The position numbers were made by a program, and so were the translations under genes. Shown here one piece after another: positions 18,015 through 27,270 of a stretch of 64,000 nucleotides of DNA. The notes beneath the pieces were generated by a model that was not told the origin of the DNA, made no database searches, and worked only from the letters and a program-made list of their open reading frames with translations. The stretch spans positions 372,001 through 436,000 of the forward strand of contig NZ_FMCR01000005.1 in assembly GCF_900091575.1 (NCBI RefSeq), read 5' to 3'. Within the stretch, counting starts at the first letter, position 1; each line of letters begins with the position of its first letter. The stretch is from Micromonospora saelicesensis. GTDB taxonomy: Bacteria; Actinomycetota; Actinomycetes; Mycobacteriales; Micromonosporaceae.

Positions 18015-20486
18015 CTACTCCTTCACCCCGATGTTGTCGATCGGAGGAGCGTTGAGCAGCCGTCGGACGGGCCACACAGTGGTTGCCAACGCCAGCAGTG
18101 TCGTGCCGCCGAGCACCGCCACCCATCCGAGCGGCGGGACGTACGGGATCGGGCTGCCGGTCAGTCCGTTGACGATCGCGCTCAGGGTCAGCGCCGCGAT
18201 CGTCGCGCCGATCAGTACCGCGGTGCCGAGCAGCCCTGCCTGTTCGGCCTGGACCATCCTCCGAATCTGACGGCGGGTGACCCCGACCAGTTGGAGCAAC
18301 GCCAACTCGCGGCGGCGGGCCAGCGCGGCCATGACCATCGTGGTGGCCGCCGCCAGCGCCGCGTACCCCACCATCACGCCGATCAGCAGCCGGTTCAGCC
18401 AGGCCCCGATCGCCAGATCGGTGCTGATCAGGCGCGTTCGGGTGGCGGCGTCGAGAACCTCGGTGCCCGGTCGCCCAGCCGACCACGTGGCCAACGCGGT
18501 GTCGGCCTCCGGGCCGGCGCTGACCAGGACCTCGTCGTCGGTATCCCCGGCCGTGTGCCCGGCGACCGTCTCGGCGGCCAGCGTGACGTCGCCGAAGCCG
18601 AGGCCACGGCCGTAGATCGCGACGACGTCCAACGTGACCGGGGTGCCGTCGCCCAGCCAGAGTTCCGCCTGATCGCCGACATCCCAGCCGGACGAGGACG
18701 CCTGCATCGCCGACAGGGCGACAGTGCCCGCGCGCAGGTCGGCCAGGTTGCCCTCGCGCACGGCGAGGTCCATCGTCGACGTGATGCCCGCCGGGTCGAC
18801 CGACTGCGCGCTGACCGGCTCGATTCCGCCGAGCGCCCGCACCAGCACCTGCGTACGGTGCACACCAGTGGCCGCCCGCACCCCGGCCAGCTCGCGGATC
18901 TCCCGCGCCGTGTCCGCCGGCAGCCCACCCGGAGCGACAAGCACCCGCTCGGCGAGAGTTCCCGCGCTGCTCTGCGTGGTGGTCTGCCGTTCCAGGTTGG
19001 TCTGCAGGAACCAGACCGAGCCGCCGAACCCCACGGACAGCACGAGGGCGGTCAGGACCGTCGCCATGCCCTGCGCGTTGGCCCGCAGATTGGCCGCGGC
19101 CAGGTAGCCGCTGACCCGCCACATCCGCGGCAACAGCGGTGTGAGCAGGCGTGCCGCGTACGCGTTGATCCTCGGTGCGAGCAGCGCCACCGCGATGACG
19201 AACAGGTACAGCATGCCGACCGCTCCGGCCAGTGCCCCGGTCGACCCGCCGGCAGCGACCGTGAACGCCCCGGAGGTGCCGGCCGCCGCCAGCGTCAGAA
19301 CGCCGGCGATCAGCCGTACCCGGCCGCTACGCCGAGGCTCGACAGCGATCTCGCCGAGCGCCTCGATCGGCTTGATCGCGGTGACCCGGCGTGCGGCGAC
19401 CAACGCGGCGAGCACTGCCACGAGGACCGCCGTACCGACCGCGGCCGGCACCGCGAACAGGCCGTCGGCCATCGGGAAGCTGGCCGGCACGAACCCTCGC
19501 CCGACCAGCTCGCCGTGTACCCAGCGGGCCGCCAGCAGGCCGGCCGGGCCGCCGATCGCAGAACCGATCAGGGCGAGCAGCGCGGCCTCGGCGACCAGCA
19601 TGCGGCGCACCTGCCCCGGCGTGGCCGCGACCGCGCGTAGTAACGCCAGGTCACGTCGACGGTGCCGGACGGACAGCCCGATGGTGCCGGCCACCACGAA
19701 GACGATCAGCAGGACGACGTACCCCCCGAAGGCCGATCCGGCCGTGACCAGCAACGCCTGGGCGGCCTGGTTCTCCGACTGTTCGACGTTCCCACGGTCT
19801 TTCCCGGTGTACGTCGTGGCGCCGGCCGCCGACGCGACCTCGCGTACCGCGCCGAGGTCGGCGCCGGGCGCCATCCGGACGCCGATCGCATCCACCCGGC
19901 CCGGGTGGGCGGACAACCGGGCGGCCTGCGCGTCGGTGAAGAACACCGCCGCCGAACCGGTCTCGGCGGTTCCACTCACCAGGTACGACCGCCTGACCCC
20001 GCCGACGACCAGGTCGATGCGGTCGCCGGGTGCCGCGCCGAGCCGGGTGTCGACAAGCACCTCGTCGTCGGCCCGTGGCGCGGCACCCGCGGCGACGGGA
20101 CGACCGGTGAAGGAGTACGTGTCCCAGCCGTGTCCCACGGCGGCGGGTGAGCCGATCAGCACCCCTTCGTCGCCGGTGACGGCCGCGACGCCCGGCACCT
20201 GGCGGATCTGGTCCACCAGGGCCGCGTCCACCGTGCCGCCCTCGGGCAGCGTGACGGTGCTCGTGGTGGTGTCGCCGCCGAACTCTTTGAACGTGTGGCT
20301 GACCGTGCGGTTGGCGACGACCGCGTCGGCCGTTGCCCAGAGCCGTGGCTCCGTACGGTAACGCAACCCGGACTCGACGAGGGTGCCCATCGCTACCAGG
20401 ATCAGCACGCCGGCGATCAGGGCCAGCAGGGTCGCGGCGGCGGGGCCGGCGCGGTGCCGCAGCAGGCGGGCGGCGAGGCCGGTCAT
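18015..20486 (-). CDS. ABC transporter permease, FtsX/MacB type
   Basis: An 823-aa permease with two FtsX-type halves. An N-terminal TM helix (AAATLLALIAGVLILVAMG), a large extracytoplasmic domain (residues 45-220), three TM helices, two more mid-protein, a second extracytoplasmic domain and three closing TM helices ending at KE. The start is ATG 20486, overlapping the ATPase stop in ATGA; the frame runs on to 21287 only as a shadow of the ATPase gene. Such permeases use MacB/LolCDE-like mechanotransmission to extrude peptides, lipoproteins or antibiotics. The adjacent NarL-type system suggests envelope stress or antimicrobial response. Confidence 0.93.
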   Translation of the reverse strand: MTGLAARLLRHRAGPAAATLLALIAGVLILVAMGTLVESGLRYRTEPRLWATADAVVANRTVSHTFKEFGGDTTTSTVTLPEGGTVDAALVDQIRQVPGVAAVTGDEGVLIGSPAAVGHGWDTYSFTGRPVAAGAAPRADDEVLVDTRLGAAPGDRIDLVVGGVRRSYLVSGTAETGSAAVFFTDAQAARLSAHPGRVDAIGVRMAPGADLGAVREVASAAGATTYTGKDRGNVEQSENQAAQALLVTAGSAFGGYVVLLIVFVVAGTIGLSVRHRRRDLALLRAVAATPGQVRRMLVAEAALLALIGSAIGGPAGLLAARWVHGELVGRGFVPASFPMADGLFAVPAAVGTAVLVAVLAALVAARRVTAIKPIEALGEIAVEPRRSGRVRLIAGVLTLAAAGTSGAFTVAAGGSTGALAGAVGMLYLFVIAVALLAPRINAYAARLLTPLLPRMWRVSGYLAAANLRANAQGMATVLTALVLSVGFGGSVWFLQTNLERQTTTQSSAGTLAERVLVAPGGLPADTAREIRELAGVRAATGVHRTQVLVRALGGIEPVSAQSVDPAGITSTMDLAVREGNLADLRAGTVALSAMQASSSGWDVGDQAELWLGDGTPVTLDVVAIYGRGLGFGDVTLAAETVAGHTAGDTDDEVLVSAGPEADTALATWSAGRPGTEVLDAATRTRLISTDLAIGAWLNRLLIGVMVGYAALAAATTMVMAALARRRELALLQLVGVTRRQIRRMVQAEQAGLLGTAVLIGATIAALTLSAIVNGLTGSPIPYVPPLGWVAVLGGTTLLALATTVWPVRRLLNAPPIDNIGVKE

Positions 20487-21244
20487 CGGAGGACCCGCCG
20501 ATCCAGCGATGCCAGGTGCTCGGCGATACCGGCCGCTCCGAGCTGCGGAAGGTCGGCGACGATCGCACCGTCGGCCAACACGAGCACGCGGTCCGCGTAC
20601 GACGCGGCGATCGGATCGTGGGTCACCATCACCACGGTCAGCCCGTGTTCGTCCACGACCGCGCGAAGCAGCGTCAGCACCTCCGCCGCGGTCCGCGAGT
20701 CGAGGGCGCCGGTGGGCTCGTCCGAGAAGATCACCTCGGGGCGGGTGGCCAGCGCCCGGGCGATCGCCACCCGCTGCTGCTGGCCGCCGGAGAGCGCGGC
20801 AGGCCGGTGATGCAGTCGGTCGGTGAGGCCGACCCGCTCGACCACCTGGGTCAGCCAGGCCCGGTCCGGACGGACGCCGGCCAGGCGCAGGGGCAGCACG
20901 ATGTTCTCCTCGACGGTGAGCGCGCCGATCAGGTTGAACGCCTGGAAGACGAACCCGATCCGGGTACGACGCAGCTCGGTCAGGCGGGTCTCGGAAAGGC
21001 CGGACAGGTCGGTGCCTCCGATGACCACCCGGCCGGAGGTGGGCCGGTCGAGCCCGGCGGCGGTCTGCAGCAGCGTGCTCTTGCCGGAGCCCGAGGGCCC
21101 CATCACCGCGGTGAAGGTGCCCCGGTCGAACCCGACATCGATGCCTGCGAGCGCAGTCACCTGGTTGCGGCCGGCGCCGTACACGCGGGTGAGGTGTTCG
21201 ACGCGTACCGCCGGTTCGATGGTCTGTCCCGGATAATCCGGCAT
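20483..21244 (-). CDS. ABC transporter ATPase, LolD/MacB family
   Basis: A 253-aa nucleotide-binding subunit partnering the FtsX-type permease. Walker A GPSGSGKST, Q-loop FVFQAFNLI, signature LSGGQQQRVAIARAL, Walker B VIFSDEPTGALD and the H-loop VTHDP are all intact. ATG 21244 with a GAGAGAGG site is preferred; ATG 21274 in the same frame would add ten residues. It overlaps the permease by 4 nt. Confidence 0.95.
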   Translation of the reverse strand: MPDYPGQTIEPAVRVEHLTRVYGAGRNQVTALAGIDVGFDRGTFTAVMGPSGSGKSTLLQTAAGLDRPTSGRVVIGGTDLSGLSETRLTELRRTRIGFVFQAFNLIGALTVEENIVLPLRLAGVRPDRAWLTQVVERVGLTDRLHHRPAALSGGQQQRVAIARALATRPEVIFSDEPTGALDSRTAAEVLTLLRAVVDEHGLTVVMVTHDPIAASYADRVLVLADGAIVADLPQLGAAGIAEHLASLDRRVLR

Positions 21245-21355
21245 TCTGGTGGCCTCTCTCCGTGTCATCGGCAAGAACTGCGCGCACCAGAAACGCTATT
21301 GACGTGCGAGAACGGCGACGATCCCGCGGGCTGCCAGGTCCGGGTACAGCAGGCG

Positions 21356-22012
21356 CTACCGCCGACCGCCGTCCAGGTAGCGCAGCACCGCGGTGACCCG
21401 GCGGTCGGCCTGGTCGTCCGGTGGAAGCTGAAGTTTCGAGAAGATGCTGCGGATGTGCTTGTGCACCGCGCCGTCGGTGACGAACAACCGCTCGGCGATC
21501 GCGCTGTTGCCGAGCCCTTCGGCCATCAGCCCCAGCACCTCACGCTCACGCGGCGACAACTCGCTCAGCGCCGTGTCCGTCCGGCGGTTGCGGGCGAGCA
21601 ACTGCGCCACCACCTCCGGGTCGATCACGCTGCCACCGTCCGCGACGCGGTGCAGCGCGGCGAGGAACTCCTCGACCCGCCCCACCCGCTCCTTCAACAG
21701 ATAACCGAGCCCGACGGCGCCGACCGAGAACAGGTCGGTGGCGAACGCCTGCTCCACGTACGCCGACAGGACCAGCACCGCGAGGCCGGGGCGGCGCCGT
21801 CGGGCCTCCACCGCGGCCACGATGCCCTCGTCGGTGTGGGTCGGCGGCATCCGCACGTCCACGATCGCGACGTCCGGCGCATGTTCGTCGACGGCGACCA
21901 GGAACTCGCCTGGCGTACCGGCCGTGGCGACCACGTCCAGATCCTCCGCCCGCAGCAGCAGAGCCAACCCCTCACGCAGCAGCGGGTCGTCCTCGGCGAT
22001 CACGATCCGCAT
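21356..22012 (-). CDS. NarL/LuxR-family response regulator
   Basis: A 218-aa response regulator: receiver domain with IAEDDPLL, phosphoacceptor Asp in AIVDVRMPP and Lys in LLKERVG, then a LuxR-type helix-turn-helix (LSPREREVLGLMAEGLGNSAIAERLFV). Its start overlaps the kinase end by 13 nt. It probably controls the ABC operon next to it (111 bp between regulator end and ATPase start). Confidence 0.95.
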   Translation of the reverse strand: MRIVIAEDDPLLREGLALLLRAEDLDVVATAGTPGEFLVAVDEHAPDVAIVDVRMPPTHTDEGIVAAVEARRRRPGLAVLVLSAYVEQAFATDLFSVGAVGLGYLLKERVGRVEEFLAALHRVADGGSVIDPEVVAQLLARNRRTDTALSELSPREREVLGLMAEGLGNSAIAERLFVTDGAVHKHIRSIFSKLQLPPDDQADRRVTAVLRYLDGGRR

Positions 22013-23226
22013 GGCAGCTCCACGTCCATTCTCGTCGGCCCTCCCGGTGGGCTCGTCAGCGCCATCCGGCCGTCGTACGCCTCGACCCGCCGGCGGATAC
22101 CGGTGAGCCCTGAGCCACGTGTCTCGTCCGCGTCGCCGTGCCCGTCGTCCTCAATGCACACCAGCAGCCGACCGCGCTCGCGGCGCACGGCCACGTCCAC
22201 CCGGCTCGCACCGCTGTGCCGGACGACGTTGGTCAGCGCCTCGGCCACCACGAAGTACGCGGTGGCCTCGACCGAGGCCGCGCACCGCACAGCCACGTCA
22301 ACCTCAAGTCGGCAGGGCACCACGCAACTGCCGGCCAGGCCCGCCAGAGCGCCGACGAGACCCCGGTCGTCCAGCACCGGCGGCAGGATCCCGCGCACCA
22401 CCGTACGAAGCTCACCGAGGGCCTGTTCCGCGGCGTCCTGCGCCTGCCCGAGGATCTCGTCTGCCCGGTCCGGGTTGCGGCGCATGGCCCGCCGCGCGGC
22501 GCCCAGCAACACGTTGACCGCGACCAACCGGTTCTGGGTGCCGTCGTGCAACGAACGCTCGATCCGGCGCAGCTCGACCGCGTGGGCGTCCAGCGCCGCA
22601 GCGCGGGTGGCGGTCAGCTCGGCCACCCGCAGCGACAGGTCGACACCCGGCGGCGGAGGCAGCAGCAACCGGCCCGGCCACGCCTGAAGACGGGCCAGGA
22701 CCGGGCTGATCCAGATCGCGGCGGCCAGCGAGCCGACCCCGAGCAACCCGACCGCGAGTGCCTCGGACAATCCGTCGATGCGCCACCAGACGATCCCCGG
22801 GGCGCCGGCGTCGGCAGGGATCAGCCGGTACCACAGCGGGAACGTGACGTACTGCACGGCAGAGAGGGGCAGCGCGAGGCCGACAAGCCCCGTCGCCAGG
22901 CCGATGAGCGAGGAAAGCCCGACCCAGCCGAGCTCCCGGCGCACGAAGGGATCGCGCGTCGCCGTCCGCAACCCGGCCGGCACCGGACCCGGCGTGGGGA
23001 TCGGCTCGCCCCAGCGGGACAGCCGGGCCCGCTCGCGGTCGCTCACCCAGCGCACCGCCCGCAACGCACCGGGCGCCGCCAGCAGCCCCACCCCGACCAG
23101 GCAGGTCACCGCCACGATCGCCGCCCAGAGCAGCGCGCCCAGCGCCAGCGTGGCCGTGCCCAGCCCTCCGACCAGGTGCTCCAGGGCGTCGACCGAGGCG
23201 CGAACCCGGCCCCGCACGTACGCCAT
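22000..23226 (-). CDS. Sensor histidine kinase, HisKA_3 (NarX/DesK-like)
   Basis: A 408-aa membrane kinase. Start ATG 23226 follows GGAGG; a start at 23259 is less likely. Four to six TM helices occupy residues 15-215 with hardly any extracellular domain, so it likely senses within the membrane, as DesK and BceS-type kinases do. The HisKA_3 motif is RSLHDGTQNRL with the phospho-His, followed by an HATPase domain with VVAEALTNVVRHSGA and DDGHGD, GSGLTGIRRR. Cognate to the following NarL regulator. Confidence 0.93.
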   Translation of the reverse strand: MAYVRGRVRASVDALEHLVGGLGTATLALGALLWAAIVAVTCLVGVGLLAAPGALRAVRWVSDRERARLSRWGEPIPTPGPVPAGLRTATRDPFVRRELGWVGLSSLIGLATGLVGLALPLSAVQYVTFPLWYRLIPADAGAPGIVWWRIDGLSEALAVGLLGVGSLAAAIWISPVLARLQAWPGRLLLPPPPGVDLSLRVAELTATRAAALDAHAVELRRIERSLHDGTQNRLVAVNVLLGAARRAMRRNPDRADEILGQAQDAAEQALGELRTVVRGILPPVLDDRGLVGALAGLAGSCVVPCRLEVDVAVRCAASVEATAYFVVAEALTNVVRHSGASRVDVAVRRERGRLLVCIEDDGHGDADETRGSGLTGIRRRVEAYDGRMALTSPPGGPTRMDVELPCGS

Positions 23227-23289
23227 CGACCCACCTCCCCCGCCAACATAGGCCACCACCCGCCGCGCCCGGCAACGGCCGGCACGGAA

Positions 23290-23307
23290 GGTACAGCCTG
23301 CTGTACC
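23290..23307. promoter_or_regulatory. Operator-like dyad in a divergent promoter region
   Basis: GGTACAG and CTGTACC form a perfect 7-bp inverted repeat with a 4-nt spacer, midway between the kinase start (23226, minus) and the small membrane protein (23395, plus). The spacing suits a dimeric regulator such as the adjacent NarL-type protein. Confidence 0.45.
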
Positions 23308-23394
23308 ACTGTCGTCGAGCTGGCGGGATCGTCCCCGCCGTGCCGCCCACCTAGCGTTGACGGCGTCGAGGAACGTTCGCCGAAGGAGGCAGTC

Positions 23395-23625
23395 ATGACT
23401 GATCCGTACCGCATCACCGAGGCCCCGGTCGCCGCACCGAAGAAGCCGGGCGGCCTGCTACGCCCACTGCTGTGGCTGGTGCTCTTCGTCAGCGCCGCGG
23501 CCAACGTGGTGCTGTCGACCGCGGCGGACAACCAGTGGATCAGTTCGGCGTTCGGCCTGGTGGCGGTGCTCTGCGCGGTCGCGCTGATCGTCCACCACCG
23601 CCGTAACCGCACGCGAGAGTCGTAG
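23395..23625 (+). CDS. Small two-TM membrane protein
   Basis: A 76-aa protein starting at ATG 23395 with AAGGAGG 6 nt upstream. A Pro/Lys-rich N-terminus precedes two TM helices (LLWLVLFVSAAANVVLS, and FGLVAVLCAVALIVHH) and a basic tail. It is divergent from the kinase-regulator-ABC operon with the dyad between them, and may be an accessory or target of that system. The long ORF that extends far upstream in this frame is a shadow. Confidence 0.7.
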   Translation: MTDPYRITEAPVAAPKKPGGLLRPLLWLVLFVSAAANVVLSTAADNQWISSAFGLVAVLCAVALIVHHRRNRTRES

Positions 23626-23682
23626 GGACACAACCCTCACCCCCGTCGCGCTCGATCACCCTCGCCATTCCGCTCAGATACC

Positions 23683-23697
23683 TACCCCCGGGGGGTA
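23683..23697. promoter_or_regulatory. CsoR-like operator before a copper ATPase
   Basis: TACCCCC and GGGGGTA form a perfect 7-bp inverted repeat around one G, within a TA-rich surround. CsoR copper repressors bind G/C-tract dyads of this kind flanked by TA. It lies 19 bp before the P1B-ATPase start, where binding would block transcription until copper releases the repressor. No csoR gene is in the window. Confidence 0.6.
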
Positions 23698-23716
23698 TAT
23701 TGAGGGCGAGGAGGCG

Positions 23717-25918
23717 ATGAGTATGTCGCACGAGAACGAGCACCACCGGATGCAGACCCCGGGTGAGACGGTGGACCGACACGGCGACCACGGTGATCAC
23801 AAGAGCCGCCGGGGGAACCCGAGCGGACAGCCTGCACAGCCCGGCGCCCACGACGGCCATGCCGGGCATGACAAGCACGCCGGGCACGACCCGGAGATGT
23901 TCCGGCGCAAGTTCTGGCTGAGCCTCGTCCTGACGGTGCCGATCGTGGCCACCAGTCACATGGTGATGGACTGGTTCGGCTACCGGCTGGACTTCCCGGG
24001 CGTCGACTGGGTGGGCCCGGCGCTGGGAACGGTGGTGTTCGTCTACGGCGGGTGGCCGTTCCTGCAGGGCGCGGTGCGGGAGGTTCGTGACCGGGCGCCG
24101 GGGATGATGCTGCTGATCGCGATGGCCATCACCGTCGCGTACGTGGCCTCGGCGGCGACCGCGCTGGGCGCGTTCGACCTGGACTTCTGGTGGGAACTGG
24201 CGGCTCTGGTCACGATCATGCTGCTCGGGCACTGGCAGGAGATGAAAGCCATCGGTCAGGCCCAGGGCGCACTGTCGGCGCTGGCCGCGCTGCTGCCCGA
24301 CGACGCCGAACGCCTCGGCGGTGACGGGCAGCCCGAACGAGTACGGGCCGGTGACCTGGGCGTCGGCGACGTGGTCCTGGTGCGGCCGGGCGGGCGGGTG
24401 CCCGCCGACGGGCGCATCACCGACGGCCGCGCGGAGTTGGACGAGTCGATGATCACCGGCGAGTCCCGGCCGATCGGCCGCGAACGCGGCGACCGGGTGG
24501 TCGCGGGCACGGTGGCCACCGACGCGGCCATTCGGGTGCGCGTCGAGGCCGTCGGCGAGGACACCGCCCTGGCCGGCATCCAACGCCTGGTCGCCCAGGC
24601 CCAGCAGTCCAGCGGCAGGGCGCAGGTCCTCGCTGACCGGTTCGCGGCCTGGCTGTTCTACATCGCCACCGCCAGCGCCGCCGCGACGCTGTTGATCTGG
24701 ACATGGATCGGCAACCTCGACGAGGCCGTCGTCCGCACTGTCACGGTGTTGGTGATCGCCTGCCCACACGCGCTGGGCCTGGCCATCCCGCTGGTGATCG
24801 CCCTGTCGACCGCGGTGGCTGCGAAGGGCGGCATCCTGGTCAAGGACCGCCTCGCCCTGGAGCGGATGCGCACCATCGACGCGGTTCTGTTCGACAAGAC
24901 CGGCACCCTGACCCGTGGCGAGCACGTCGTCGCTGGAGTCGCCGCCACCGGCGGCGTCAGCGAGACCGACGTACTGACCGTCGCGGCGGCGGTGGAGGCC
25001 GACAGCGAACATCCCCTCGCACGGGCCATCGTCACCGCCGCCGCCCAGCAGGGCGCCCGGCGTACCGCGACGGGTTTCCGGTCACTGACCGGCCGTGGGG
25101 TGCAGGCCGACGTCGACGGCGTCAGCTACGCCGTCGGCGGACCCGCCCTGCTGCGCGAACTCGACGCCACCGCGTCCGGTGACCTCGACGAGCACCGGGC
25201 CGAGTGGTCCCGGCGGGGAGCGGCGGTACTGCACCTGCTGCGTCTCGACGGCGCGCAGGCAACGGTCATCGGCGCCCTCGCCCTCGAGGACCAGGTCCGT
25301 CCCGAGGCTCGGCAGGCCATTACCGAGCTGCGTCAACAGGGCATCCGCAAGATCGTCATGATTACCGGGGACGCACGGACGGTGGCCGAGGCGGTCGCCG
25401 CCGACCTGGGCTTCAGGCCCGGCGAGGACGAGGTGTTCGCCGAGGTGCTGCCCGCCGACAAGGACGAGGCGGTCGGTGAGCTGCAACGCCGAGGGCTTCG
25501 GGTGGCGATGGTCGGTGACGGCGTGAACGACGCTCCCGCGCTGGCCCGCGCCGACGTCGGCATCGCGATCGGCGCCGGCACCGACGTCGCGATCGAATCC
25601 GCAGGCGTCGTGCTCGCCTCCTCCGACCCGCGGGGGGTCACCGGAGTCATCCGGCTCTCGCGCGCCTCCTACCGCAAGATGATCCAAAATTTGGCCTGGG
25701 CCGCCGGCTACAACGTCGTCGCCCTGCCCTTGGCCGCCGGTGCTCTGGCCTGGGCCGGCGTGAGCCTGAGCCCTGCGGTCGCCGCGGTGCTGATGTCCGC
25801 CTCCACCATCGTGGTCGCGCTCAACGCCCAACTACTGCGCCGCGTGCAGCTACGCCACCCGGATGACTCAGGTCTGGATCGCGGGTTCGCCCCGAAGGAT
25901 CCGGTGCCGGCCCCTTAG
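23717..25918 (+). CDS. copB: Copper-translocating P1B-type ATPase, CopB-like
   Basis: A 733-aa heavy-metal P-type ATPase. The N-terminus is His-rich (HENEHHRMQ, DRHGDHGDH, HDGHAGHDKHAGHD) and lacks an HMA domain, as in CopB. The TM metal site is ACPHALG (CPH rather than CPC), typical of subgroup IB-3 Cu/Ag exporters. TGES, the phosphorylation motif DKTGTLT, the SEHPLA His-Pro of the N-domain, and GDGVNDAPAL are intact. ATG 23717 lies 3 nt after GGAGG, and ATG 23723 at better spacing is equally possible. Regulation by the dyad at 23683-23697 is likely. Confidence 0.93.
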   Translation: MSMSHENEHHRMQTPGETVDRHGDHGDHKSRRGNPSGQPAQPGAHDGHAGHDKHAGHDPEMFRRKFWLSLVLTVPIVATSHMVMDWFGYRLDFPGVDWVGPALGTVVFVYGGWPFLQGAVREVRDRAPGMMLLIAMAITVAYVASAATALGAFDLDFWWELAALVTIMLLGHWQEMKAIGQAQGALSALAALLPDDAERLGGDGQPERVRAGDLGVGDVVLVRPGGRVPADGRITDGRAELDESMITGESRPIGRERGDRVVAGTVATDAAIRVRVEAVGEDTALAGIQRLVAQAQQSSGRAQVLADRFAAWLFYIATASAAATLLIWTWIGNLDEAVVRTVTVLVIACPHALGLAIPLVIALSTAVAAKGGILVKDRLALERMRTIDAVLFDKTGTLTRGEHVVAGVAATGGVSETDVLTVAAAVEADSEHPLARAIVTAAAQQGARRTATGFRSLTGRGVQADVDGVSYAVGGPALLRELDATASGDLDEHRAEWSRRGAAVLHLLRLDGAQATVIGALALEDQVRPEARQAITELRQQGIRKIVMITGDARTVAEAVAADLGFRPGEDEVFAEVLPADKDEAVGELQRRGLRVAMVGDGVNDAPALARADVGIAIGAGTDVAIESAGVVLASSDPRGVTGVIRLSRASYRKMIQNLAWAAGYNVVALPLAAGALAWAGVSLSPAVAAVLMSASTIVVALNAQLLRRVQLRHPDDSGLDRGFAPKDPVPAP

Positions 25919-26071
25919 CAGGAACGCGTGGACCCGCCTGAGGTGCTGCTCAGTGTCTGACTCCCCAGGTTTCCGGGATCGTCCTGGCTGTACTAAATGC
26001 ACCCTGCGCAGCGTAGTTGGCGCGCGTCCTGGTTCGTGTTCCGTGAACGGACCTGCATGCCTCAGCCCGGG

Positions 26072-26480
26072 TTAGTTCTCGCCGTCGAAGAGGTGGTGCA
26101 GGTAACGCTGTGGGTTGGCCAGGAAGGATCGGGTCAGCAGCACCGGCTGGGCGTTGTCGTAGTCGACGTGGCTGATGGCGCCGTCGGGTTCGATCTGCAG
26201 GATCCGGGCGTGTGGGGCGGCCAGCAGGATGGGGGAGTGGGTGGCGATGACGAACTGGGCGCCGGCCTGAGTGAGGTCGTGGATGCGGGTGAGCAGCGCC
26301 AGGCAGCCGTGCACGGGCAGGGCGGCTTCCGGTTCGTCGAGTAGGTACAGGCCTTGAGGCTTGAACCGGTGGGTGGCCAGGTCGAGGAACGACTCGCCGT
26401 GGGATCGTTCATGCAGGCGCAGGCCGTGGACATGCGAATCGGCGGTGACCGTCCGGGTGAGGGCCACCGCCGATTGCGTG
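26072..26480 (-). pseudogene. Truncated AAA/ABC-type ATPase (C-terminal half)
   Basis: About 135 residues match the C-terminal half of an SMC/RecF-like AAA ATPase: HGESFL signature, Walker B LYLLDEPEAAL, and the H-loop ATHSPIL, then a SHVDYD tail. The Walker A half is absent; upstream the frame runs into the lipoprotein gene in an unrelated sequence. The ORF that extends to 26686 is therefore a chimera of remnant and shadow. Intact relatives are about 240-270 aa. A deletion or insertion at about 26465-26490 removed the 5-prime half. Confidence 0.7.
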
Positions 26481-26490
26481 GTCGAACCGG

Positions 26491-26979
26491 TCAGGCGGCC
26501 GAGCAGGCGGTGTCCAGCTCCTTGATGGCGGCTTCCAGGGCCTTCTTGCTGGGCTTGGCCTTGGCGGACTTGTTGTACGCGTCGCTCAGGCCCATCATCT
26601 CGTTCTGAATTTTCTCGGAGGCCGCGGCGACTGCCTCGTTGGCGCCTATCGAGTGCGCCAGGATCGCGACCGAGCCGGCGGCCCACTGGGCACTGACCGC
26701 GAAGTGCCCGGCCGGCGGGCCGATCTTCTCGGCCTCGGTGACCTTGGTCGCGTTGTCCTTGATGTCCTTCTTGATGTCGGCGCAGGCCTTCACTGTGGCC
26801 GCGTCGTTGCCTGCGGTGCTGGTCGCGGTGGTGGCCGCGCCGCCGGTCGGGGCGGCGCTCGAGGCCGCCGGGGACGGCGAGGTTGCGGTGCCCTCAGATT
26901 CGGGCTGCGGATCGCAGCCGGACATCGCGATCGCTGCCGCAACGGCCAAACCAGTCAGGACGAGTCGAGTTCGGTTCAT
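26491..26979 (-). CDS. Secreted lipoprotein of unknown function
   Basis: A 162-aa lipoprotein: basic N-terminus, hydrophobic core and lipobox AMSGC (Cys at about 22), a Ser/Thr/Ala/Gly-rich linker (25-60), then an alpha-helical, Lys/Glu-rich domain with one Cys near its beginning (VKACADI) and one at the end (DTACSAA) that may pair. GGGGGAA lies 7 nt before ATG 26979. Such lipoproteins are common in Micromonosporaceae; no family function is known to me. Its stop abuts the truncated ATPase. Confidence 0.8.
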   Translation of the reverse strand: MNRTRLVLTGLAVAAAIAMSGCDPQPESEGTATSPSPAASSAAPTGGAATTATSTAGNDAATVKACADIKKDIKDNATKVTEAEKIGPPAGHFAVSAQWAAGSVAILAHSIGANEAVAAASEKIQNEMMGLSDAYNKSAKAKPSKKALEAAIKELDTACSAA

Positions 26980-27102
26980 CGATGTTCCCCCATGATCTTC
27001 ATGTTCGGCGCACGCTACCAGCCCCGTTCGAACGGGTGGGATCAGTTATTGGGCCGACGAGCACCGAGCCCTGGGTGTGGAGCTGGGTGCGAGGCGCGTC
27101 GT

Positions 27103-27270
27103 GAGCGTGGACGACGGGTGCCCTGCAGTGCTCGCAGGTGTCGGCCTGGGCGGCGAAGATTGGTCTGCGTCGAGAACGTGCCCGACTGCGGGCCCGGTAG
27201 CGCTCCAACTTGGCGTCGCACTCGGTGATGATCGTCTGAGCTGCTGTGCCCGCTTTGCGGGCGGATGATC
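27103..27270 (-). pseudogene. Possible serine-recombinase C-terminal remnant
   Basis: In one minus-strand frame the segment AAQTIITECDAKLERYRA resembles the coiled-coil C-terminus of large serine recombinases, which often read IADCDRKLxxYRAAL. The following residues do not match and no intact ORF exists. With the truncated ATPase next door this suggests an old mobile-element scar. The remaining 26980-27526 sequence shows only the promoter listed below. Confidence 0.3.

Noticed and set aside
20487..21287. Upstream extension of the permease frame to 21287
   Set aside because: This part reads as Arg-rich nonsense and is a shadow of the ATPase gene; the ATGA overlap at 20483-20486 gives the true start.
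22138..23394. Upstream extension of the small membrane protein frame
   Set aside because: Antisense shadow of the histidine kinase; ATG 23395 has its own strong ribosome site.
26481..26686. N-terminal part of the 204-aa ORF over the truncated ATPase
   Set aside because: It is antisense-frame reading of the lipoprotein gene, not ATPase sequence.
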